A stretch of DNA of 11,506 bases, from the NCBI GenBank assembly GCA_021808195.1, contig JAKBCE010000075.1, positions 1-11,506 of the forward strand. The letters run 5' to 3'. Origin of the DNA: Pseudomonadota bacterium. Lineage in GTDB: Bacteria; Pseudomonadota; Gammaproteobacteria; Steroidobacterales; Steroidobacteraceae. Under the pieces are notes generated by a model that was not told the origin of the DNA, did not search any database, and saw only the letters and a list, made by a program, of their open reading frames with translations. Numbering within the stretch: the stretch's first letter is position 1; every line of letters starts with the position of its first letter. Positions 1 through 5,842 of this stretch are shown here, one piece after another. A program made the translations under genes and the position numbers.

Positions 1-27
1 GCCGTCAAGACGCCGCATAATTACCTC

Positions 28-153
28 TTACGTTCGGACGGAGCGCCAGACCTCACGTCGGCCGATCACGGGACGCAGGTCGACGGGCACATGGACACGG
101 ACTGTCCAAATACCGCCTCGTCGTAGCACGTAAATGAGCCCCCGCCGTGGCAT
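28..153 (-). pseudogene. N-terminal fragment of a phage-type tyrosine integrase (DUF6538-like)
   Basis: About 41 residues can be read from an ATG at 151-153. They match the N-terminal domain of many phage/island integrases: a short basic start (MPRRG), then YVLRRGGIW, VHVPVDLRPVIGRREV and WRSVRT. The usual family pattern is 'rRGg-yy-Rr-vP-dLrp-iGrrev-rSLgT', followed by further SAM-like and catalytic domains. Here a TAA stop at 28-30 directly follows the Thr, and none of the three minus-strand frames to the window edge resumes the expected family sequence. The arm-binding/catalytic portion is therefore missing or lies out of frame outside the window. A longer reading from a TTG at 234 adds 27 residues that do not look like the family, so the ATG is preferred. 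No clear Shine-Dalgarno is visible. It is most likely a relic of an integrated element. Confidence is good for the similarity and moderate that the gene is dead. Confidence 0.6.
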
Positions 154-423
154 TGCCAACGCAAGCACCGGATCGGGAGAAAATCGCTGAGAAATCCGCA
201 ACTTGGGATGAATGGTGGAGCGGCGGGGGATCAAATAATTAGATAAGTGTCTGTTTTAATAGCCGATTCTCAAGACAAATCTCCCCGATACCCCTTGAGG
301 TACCCCACCCGAGCACATTGCTGCCATTGGACGGCCTTGGACTGCCAGAAGATTTGCTGTTGGACGTGTTCCCCATTCTCCACCTTCTCAACAAACGGAG
401 CCTCCGGGAAACCTGGGGCGGTT
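154..423. other. Gap between integrase and recA fragments, no recognised gene
   Basis: About 270 bases lie between the two gene fragments, and the part near 228-262 is AT-richer than the rest of the window. A plus-strand frame without ATG is open from 243 to about 490. It includes a leucine-rich stretch around 327-395 (LPEDLLLDVFPILHLL), but I recognise no family and the frame runs antisense and out of frame through the recA fragment. I see no tRNA, no clear attachment-site repeat and no convincing promoter. Confidence 0.4.
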
Positions 424-492
424 CAGATCATGGAAAAGTCGGGGGCCTGGTACTCGTACGAAGGCAACCGGGTCGGCCAGGGCAAAGAGAAT
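424..492 (+). pseudogene. recA: Fragment of recA (C-terminal part of the core)
   Basis: The reading frame at 424-492 gives QIMEKSGAWYSY followed by EGNRVGQGKEN. This is the hallmark RecA segment around residues 285-310 of the E. coli protein ([20 protein letters not shown]). The match is dense and covers an invariant W-Y-S-Y and the GQGK motif, so chance is very unlikely. Upstream of residue Q and downstream of N the frame loses RecA similarity: no DLGVK-type lead-in and no A-x-x-LK-x-x-P follow-on. Only about 70 bp remain, far too little for function (RecA is about 350 residues). It is a displaced piece of a recA gene, either a recombination scar or a short duplicated segment left by insertion of an element. 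It lies opposite in strand to the integrase fragment and about 270 bp from it. Confidence 0.6.
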
Positions 493-652
493 GGTGAGCG
501 CCGTCTTCGTCATCGGCGTGGGGCTGTATGCCATCACCACCTTCAATCTGGTCACCCAACTGGTGGGCATCGGCGGGCTGGCGGTCGGGATTCTGTTCTT
601 CCGCCCGAGACGCTACCTGACCCCCTCACCCGCAACGGCCGCGACCGAGTGA
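491..652 (+). CDS. Possible 53-residue membrane peptide, unknown function
   Basis: An ATG at 491 opens a 53-codon frame ending at TGA (650-652). The peptide starts MVSAVFVIGVGLYAITTF, continues with NLVTQLVGIGGLAVGILFF, and ends in a basic RPRRYL plus a Pro/Thr/Ala tail. It has two hydrophobic stretches, about residues 3-17 and 20-37, with positive charge after the second. That is the look of a small inner-membrane protein, or of the C-terminal membrane segment of a larger one. The ATG overlaps the last codon of the recA fragment, and the purines before it (AAAGAGA) sit too close to be an ideal ribosome binding site. It may therefore be the tail of a gene truncated at the same junction. It converges on the kinase gene 29 nt away. 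No family is recognised. Confidence 0.35.
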   Translation: MVSAVFVIGVGLYAITTFNLVTQLVGIGGLAVGILFFRPRRYLTPSPATAATE

Positions 653-683
653 GCGCAGCGCAGGCGCCGGTCCGCTGGCGCTC
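651..683. terminator. Stem-loop between convergent genes, possible terminator
   Basis: GAGCGC (651-656) pairs with GCGCTC (678-683) and AGCG (657-660) with CGCT (673-676). This leaves one bulged base and a loop of about 12 nt, giving a GC-rich stem of about 10 bp. It lies exactly between the end of the small plus-strand frame and the end of the minus-strand operon, where a bidirectional terminator would be expected. No U-run follows on either strand, so it may only be chance pairing in GC-rich DNA. Confidence 0.25.
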
Positions 684-1992
684 AGCGCGCACCGGCCGCG
701 CTCGCCGGTAACCTCACGACCGCGACCGCGCCGCACGCACCCTGACGATTCACGAGGCGCAGGCTGCCGCCGTGCGCCTCGATGATCTGCCGCGCCAGCA
801 ACAGACCGATGCCGCTGCCGCCGGGCTTGGTGGTGAAGAACGGCACGAACAGATTCTCCGTGTGGGCGATGCCGGGACCGTCGTCCTCCACTTCGATCTG
901 CAGGGTCCTTCCATCGGTGCGCCAGCGGATATGCACGCCGCCGCCGGTCTCCAACGCCGCCTCAGCCGCGTTGCGCACCAGGTTAATCAGCGCCTGCTCG
1001 AACTGCGCCCTGTCGAGGAAGACATCCGCGGACGCGTCGGAATCGACGGTGACCGCGACCCGCTCCTCCAGCGCCGCGATGTGCCGGATCAGTCCGTCCA
1101 GCTCGACCCGGCCGGGCGTGGGTGGCGGGAGCCGCGCCAGATCCGCATAACGTCGGATGAAGCCGCCGAGCGAGCGGCTGCGCCGCTCAATCAGCTCCAG
1201 CCCCTCGTCAAGCGTGGGGTCGGGGTGCGGTGTACGCTCCCGCAGCAGGCTCGCGGTGGTCTGGATCGAGCCCAGTGAGTTGTTGATCTCGTGCCCGAGC
1301 ACCCGGATGAGCCGCCGCCACGCGTGCCGCTCCTCCTCGCGCAGAGCACGGCTGACGTCGGTGACCACGAGCAGCAGATGCGGCCTGCCGTGGCGGCGGA
1401 ACATGACGCGGCGCACCTCCCACGGCCCCTCCCCCGCCGGGAAATCTCGCCGATCGATGAGCGGAACCGGGCTGTGCAGCCACTCGGCGAGGCCGAGCTG
1501 ACTTGCCGGACGGCCCACCAGCGTGGATGCGGTCGCGCCGAGCAGCGCTTCGGCGGCGGGATTGAGCTCGACGAGTCGATCCTGCTCGTCAACCACGAGC
1601 ACGCCGAGCTCCAGACTCGCCAGCAGCTGCGAGAGCAGCGCGTCGGTCTCGCGGCCGTGGCGCTGCTCGCCGCCGAGGTGCGCCGCCAGGGCGTTGAATT
1701 CCCGCGCAACCTCGCCCATCGGGCCACCGCCGCCGCGGATTCTCAAGCCGTAATCGCCGGCGCGCAGCCCCTGCAGGAGACTCGCCAGCAGCTGCAGGGG
1801 ACGGGCGCGGCGCCGGGCCGCCAGCGCGAGCCCGCCCGCAAACCACAGCAGGGCGAGTCCCACTGCCCACCAGAGCGCCGTCGCTGCAATCCGAACACCC
1901 GCGGCGGGCAGCATCGCCGGCGTCAACATCGGCAGCACCGCCAGCGTCGCAAGACCCGCGTCGCGCAAGCGCCCCGAGTCGCCGAGTCTCAT
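682..1992 (-). CDS. PAS-containing sensor histidine kinase, NtrY-like (short form)
   Basis: This 436-residue membrane sensor kinase should phosphorylate the response regulator encoded just upstream in the operon. Hydrophobic segments lie at about residues 13-30 and 36-59 with almost nothing between them, so there is no real periplasmic sensor domain. A HAMP-like linker follows (about 61-110), then a PAS-like domain (about 115-215). The kinase core shows the H-box VLGHEINNSLGS with His234, the N-box INLVRNAAEA (Asn337/Asn341), the G1 box DDGPGI (371-375), the F-box FVPFFTTK, and the G2 box GGSGIGLLLA (391-400). All catalytic residues appear intact. Its ATG overlaps the regulator's TGA by 4 nt (ATGA), which suggests translational coupling. 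With a minimal periplasmic part it may sense membrane state, the transporter itself, or a cytoplasmic PAS ligand. It is the last gene of the operon. Confidence 0.9.
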   Translation of the reverse strand: MRLGDSGRLRDAGLATLAVLPMLTPAMLPAAGVRIAATALWWAVGLALLWFAGGLALAARRRARPLQLLASLLQGLRAGDYGLRIRGGGGPMGEVAREFNALAAHLGGEQRHGRETDALLSQLLASLELGVLVVDEQDRLVELNPAAEALLGATASTLVGRPASQLGLAEWLHSPVPLIDRRDFPAGEGPWEVRRVMFRRHGRPHLLLVVTDVSRALREEERHAWRRLIRVLGHEINNSLGSIQTTASLLRERTPHPDPTLDEGLELIERRSRSLGGFIRRYADLARLPPPTPGRVELDGLIRHIAALEERVAVTVDSDASADVFLDRAQFEQALINLVRNAAEAALETGGGVHIRWRTDGRTLQIEVEDDGPGIAHTENLFVPFFTTKPGGSGIGLLLARQIIEAHGGSLRLVNRQGACGAVAVVRLPASAAGAR

Positions 1993-3335
1993 TCGCGCAG
2001 CTTCTCAAGGCGCCGGTACAACGCACTGCGGCTCACGCCGAGCTTCACGGCTGCGGCGGCGACATCGCCGCCGCAGCTCTCGATTGCGCGCCGCACCACG
2101 TACCGCTCGGCCTGCTCGAGGGTGAGGTTATCGAGCCGCTCGGCGCTCTCTGCGCCCGAGAGACGCAGGTCCGCAACCTCAATCTGCTCGCCCTTGGCGA
2201 GCAGCACGGCTCTTTGCATGACGTGCGCCAGTTCGCGCACGTTGCCGGGCCAGTCGTAGCCCTCGAGCGCGCGGTCCGCGCTGGCACTGAGTGAGAGCGT
2301 CCGGCCGTCGGAATGGACGAAACGCGCAAGAAAATGCCGCGCAAGCAGCGGCACATCGTCTCGCCGCTCACGCAGCGGCGGCAGCACGATCTCCACCGCA
2401 TTCAGGCGGAAGAACAGATCCTCGCGGAAGCGGCCGGCACCGATCAATTGCCGAATGTCGGCATTGGTCGCCGCCACGATCCGTGCGTCGGTCGGCCGCG
2501 AGACGGTCTCTCCGACACGCTCGAACACGCCCTCCTCCAGCACGTGCAGCAGCCGCGCCTGCTGGGCCGGCGTGATATTGGCGATTTCATCGAGAAAAAG
2601 CGTGCCGCCCCGGGCCCGCTCGATCCGCCCTGCTCGATCGGTGCGGGCATCCGTGAACGCACCTCTGACGTGTCCGAACAGCTCGCTCTCGAACAACGTC
2701 TCGGCCAAGCCGCCGAGGTTCACGCTGACAAACGCTCCCTCGCGCCGCGCAGAGTGCCGGTGGACCCAGCGCGCGATCAGACCCTTGCCGGTCCCGCTCT
2801 CGCCGGTGAGAAGCAACGGTACGTCTGACGCCGCGACGCGTTCGGCGACTTCGAGCACCTCACGCATGGCGCGAGAGCGGAACACCGGATCATCATCTTC
2901 GAGATCGCCGGCCGGTGCGGCCTCCTCGAGGCTGCGCACCCGGCTGCGGGCATCCGCCAGCGCCAGGTGGGTGTTGACGAGGGAGCGCACCCGGGCGTTC
3001 TCCCAGGGTTTCTCCAGAAAATCCTGCGCGCCCAGCTGCAGGGCTTGCACCGCGAGCTGAACCGTGGCCCAGCCTGTGAGCATCACCACCGGCAGCACGC
3101 TGTCGAACGCCTTGATCTGCCGCAGCAGCGCCAGACCCTCGGCGCCCGAGGTGGTATCGCGCTGGTAATTCATGTCGAGCAGGACCAGATCAGGGCGCAT
3201 GTGACGCAGCGAGCTCAGCGCCTCCGCCGGGCTTGCCGCCGTCGCGACCTCGCAGCCGCAGTCGCGCAGCAGGAGCGACAGCGCCTGGCGCACGTCGGCA
3301 TCATCATCCGCAACGAGGATCAGCGGGTTTGCCAT
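1989..3335 (-). CDS. Sigma54-dependent response regulator, NtrC family
   Basis: This 448-residue enhancer-binding activator probably controls its own operon. Receiver domain 1-125: acidic pocket Asp10-Asp12, phosphoacceptor Asp54 (LVLLDMNY), Thr87 and Lys109 (FLEKPW). After the Asp comes an unusually long loop, QRDTTSGAEG, in place of the usual MPxxxG. AAA+ domain about 150-385: Walker A GESGTGKG (178-185), sigma54-contact loop GAFTDA (225-230), Walker B GGTLFLDE (243-250), arginine-finger region GRFREDLFFRLN (301-312) and WPGNVREL (362-369). A Fis-type helix-turn-helix occupies the C-terminus (GGDVAAAAVKLGVSRSALYRRLEKL region, about 422-446). The GAFTGA glycine is replaced by Asp, but the key Phe and Thr remain. 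It starts 21 nt after the second permease stop with only a weak ribosome binding site, and it is coupled to the kinase. A sigma54 promoter and paired dyads upstream of the operon are the obvious targets. Confidence 0.93.
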   Translation of the reverse strand: MANPLILVADDDADVRQALSLLLRDCGCEVATAASPAEALSSLRHMRPDLVLLDMNYQRDTTSGAEGLALLRQIKAFDSVLPVVMLTGWATVQLAVQALQLGAQDFLEKPWENARVRSLVNTHLALADARSRVRSLEEAAPAGDLEDDDPVFRSRAMREVLEVAERVAASDVPLLLTGESGTGKGLIARWVHRHSARREGAFVSVNLGGLAETLFESELFGHVRGAFTDARTDRAGRIERARGGTLFLDEIANITPAQQARLLHVLEEGVFERVGETVSRPTDARIVAATNADIRQLIGAGRFREDLFFRLNAVEIVLPPLRERRDDVPLLARHFLARFVHSDGRTLSLSASADRALEGYDWPGNVRELAHVMQRAVLLAKGEQIEVADLRLSGAESAERLDNLTLEQAERYVVRRAIESCGGDVAAAAVKLGVSRSALYRRLEKLRE

Positions 3336-3356
3336 GACCCGATTATGCCTGCGGGG

Positions 3357-5837
3357 CTAGCGATCCCGTAATGCTTCCATGGGCGGGACCCGACTGGCCC
3401 GCAGGGCCGGCAGCCAACCCGCAAGAAGCGTGATCACGCCGAGGACCACCACGACGAGCAGCAGCGAGAGCGGATCGGCGCCCTGCATGTCGTAGAGTGA
3501 CGCCGAGAACAACCGTCCCAGCACCACAACGCCGCACACTCCAAGGACGGAGCCCAGCAGCAGCAGCCACCCCGCCTCGCGCAGTACCAGCCCACGCAGC
3601 TGGGCGCGATCCGCGCCGAGGGCGGCGCGCAGTCCGAATTCCGGCGTGCGCTGCCCGACGAGGTAACTCTGCACGGAGTAGAGACCGACCGCGGCCACGG
3701 ACAACGCCCCAAGCGCAAACATCAGCACCAGCACCGTCACGGCTCGCCGCGGCGCCAGCTTCGCCGATAGCCGCTGGCGCATGCTGCGCACACCGTAGAT
3801 CGGCACGCCGGGCATGATCGAGGCCACGGTCCTGCTCAATGCCGGCAGAATCGCCGCGGTGCTGAGCGGCGTGCGGACGACTACGTACCAGGTGGGGATG
3901 GCCCACGAGAACACCGTCCCCTTCATCTGCAGAACCTGGTCCCGGTCGATGTAGACGATCCCGGCCGGCTGGCGCGAGCCGAGGTGGGCCTGCCTGGAGT
4001 CTTCGACAACGCCGATGACCCGAAACAGCAGACCCGCCTTGGAATCATTTGGGGCGTTGAAGTTGAACTGACGTCCGACGACCTCCAGATTGCCGAACAG
4101 CTCGCGTGCGGCCGTTGCGTCAATGACCGCCTCGCCCGCATCCGAAGCCGCATCCTGCGCAGTGAACATGCGCCCGGAGAGCAAATGGACTCCGAGGGTC
4201 CGCAGGTAACCGGGACCCGTGACAATGGGAAAGACATTGGGCCTGTGCTTGCCGTCGTATGGATTCGGGTAGGCCGCGTTGCGCATGCTCTGGCCATCGA
4301 ATGGCACGTCACTCGCAATCGTGTCAGCCTGAACGCCCGGTACTCGCGACAGGGCTCGCCGCAATTGCGTCAGCTGCGCACGCAAGCGGGTCCGCTGGCC
4401 GGATTCGTTCCCCAGCGGCACATGGATCTGGAAGGTCATATTGTGGCGCGGCTGAAAGCCGAGGCTCACGGCATCCAGCTTCACCAGGCCGTGGACCAGC
4501 ATCACACCGAGTCCGCTCAACATGCAGGCGAGCGCGAGCTGAGTCACGACGAGAGCGCCTCGTAATCGATGTTCGCCGCGACCACCCGTGCTGCGGGCGT
4601 CGGCGTCCCGGAGCCCTTGGGAGAGATCCTGGCGGCGTATGAAGTGCAGCCCAGCCAGCGAGAACACCAGCGCGGACAGCACGGCGAGCGCCACCGCAAT
4701 GGCTGCGACGACGGCCCAATCGCGCAGCGGGAAGGCGACTGCGGTGTTCGCGAAACCCGTGCGCAACAGCACTCTGAGCAGAAGCTCTCCCAGCACCAAC
4801 CCGGCAAGGCTCCCCGCCAGGGACAGCGTCAGACTCTCTGCAAAGAGCTGGCGGAACAGGATCTGGGTATCGGCACCGATCACGCGCCGCACGATCAGCT
4901 CACCGCGCCGGGCAAGCGCTCGGGCGATGAACAGGTTCGCCAGGTTGAACCAGACCAGCACCAGCAACAGGCCGGTTGCGATCTGCGCCAGAATCAGGCG
5001 CTCGTGAAGCTTCCCGAGCAGCGCCGAGCGCAAAGAAGTGACGGCAATGCGCATTCCCATGGTCTTGAAGAGCGGAATGGCAGATGGGTCGGGGAAATGC
5101 GCGATCTCGCGATCCAATGCCGCCTCGCTCTGGATCGCCAGCTGACGGGCGCTCACGCCCGGGGCAAGACGAGCGATCATCGCGTCGTGCCAGGCGGTCA
5201 GATTGTCCGGCTGGTGATCGAAGGGGCCAATCACCTTCGGCAGCCAAAGCGCAGTCTGTGCATCGGGAAAATGGAAGCTTCCCGGCATGACACCGACCAC
5301 CGTGTACGCGCGGCCGTTGAGGCGAACCGTCCGCCCGAGGGCCTTGGGGCTGCGGTCAAAGAGCCGTGACCAGAGGCGCTCGCTCAGCACAACCTCCGGA
5401 GCGGCCCCCGGCTCATCGGCACCGGCCCCGAATACGCGACCGAGCGCTGCGCGCACCCCAAGCGTCGTAAACAGGGATGCCGAGATTGCCGCGCCGCGAA
5501 CGTGCACCAGGCTGGCGCCCGAGACTAGGTTGAGGTTCCTGGTCTTGTACATGCCGGCATCCGTCATCCCGGTCGTTTCTGTGCGTAGATCGAAGTACGT
5601 CGGGTACGACATCTGCAGATTGCCAGGCATCTGCTTGGCCGTGAAATAGACGTTTACCAGCCGGCCGGCCTGCGGATAAGGCAGGGGTGCCAGTAGGTAG
5701 CCGTAGAGGAGATTCAGGGTCGCGGTATTCGCACCGATGCCGAGGGCGAGGATGAGGATCACCGCAAGGGCGAATCCAGGCTTGCGCAACGGTCGCAGCA
5801 GTCTCGCGCCGTGATGTTCGGCAAATTGCATAGCCAT
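3357..5837 (-). CDS. ABC transporter permease, duplicated MacB_PCD/FtsX type (second of two)
   Basis: This 826-residue inner-membrane permease has two fused MacB-like halves. Predicted membrane segments: about 22-46, 280-303, 332-356, 374-398, 427-449, 699-723, 752-775 and 788-810. Large periplasmic (MacB_PCD) domains follow segment 1 (about 47-279) and segment 5 (about 450-698). Family marks are LALGIGANTATLN near the start, PYPQAGRLVNVYF after it, RRVIGAD in the first FtsX part, RAALGADRAQLRGLVLREA in the second, and the terminal LPALRASRVPPMEALRDR. This is the layout of the so-called acidobacterial duplicated orphan permeases (ADOP), though here an ATPase is present. I chose the ATG at 5835-5837, 5 nt after the stop of the preceding gene with a purine-rich stretch (AATAGAGACA) before it. 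A longer in-frame reading to 6050 would overlap that gene heavily and adds an implausible Arg/Gly-rich leader. A second ATG two codons on is also possible. Confidence 0.9.
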   Translation of the reverse strand: MAMQFAEHHGARLLRPLRKPGFALAVILILALGIGANTATLNLLYGYLLAPLPYPQAGRLVNVYFTAKQMPGNLQMSYPTYFDLRTETTGMTDAGMYKTRNLNLVSGASLVHVRGAAISASLFTTLGVRAALGRVFGAGADEPGAAPEVVLSERLWSRLFDRSPKALGRTVRLNGRAYTVVGVMPGSFHFPDAQTALWLPKVIGPFDHQPDNLTAWHDAMIARLAPGVSARQLAIQSEAALDREIAHFPDPSAIPLFKTMGMRIAVTSLRSALLGKLHERLILAQIATGLLLVLVWFNLANLFIARALARRGELIVRRVIGADTQILFRQLFAESLTLSLAGSLAGLVLGELLLRVLLRTGFANTAVAFPLRDWAVVAAIAVALAVLSALVFSLAGLHFIRRQDLSQGLRDADARSTGGRGEHRLRGALVVTQLALACMLSGLGVMLVHGLVKLDAVSLGFQPRHNMTFQIHVPLGNESGQRTRLRAQLTQLRRALSRVPGVQADTIASDVPFDGQSMRNAAYPNPYDGKHRPNVFPIVTGPGYLRTLGVHLLSGRMFTAQDAASDAGEAVIDATAARELFGNLEVVGRQFNFNAPNDSKAGLLFRVIGVVEDSRQAHLGSRQPAGIVYIDRDQVLQMKGTVFSWAIPTWYVVVRTPLSTAAILPALSRTVASIMPGVPIYGVRSMRQRLSAKLAPRRAVTVLVLMFALGALSVAAVGLYSVQSYLVGQRTPEFGLRAALGADRAQLRGLVLREAGWLLLLGSVLGVCGVVVLGRLFSASLYDMQGADPLSLLLVVVVLGVITLLAGWLPALRASRVPPMEALRDR

Positions 5838-5842
5838 TGTCT

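Noticed and set aside
243..490. Plus-strand frame with a leucine-rich stretch (around 327-395) as a gene
   Set aside because: There is no ATG start and no ribosome binding site. It continues antiphase across the recA fragment and matches no family I know.
682..2259. Long plus-strand open frames opposite the kinase and regulator genes
   Set aside because: They lie antisense to genes with complete, ordered conserved motifs. Their translations are Arg/Gln/Pro-rich with no domain.
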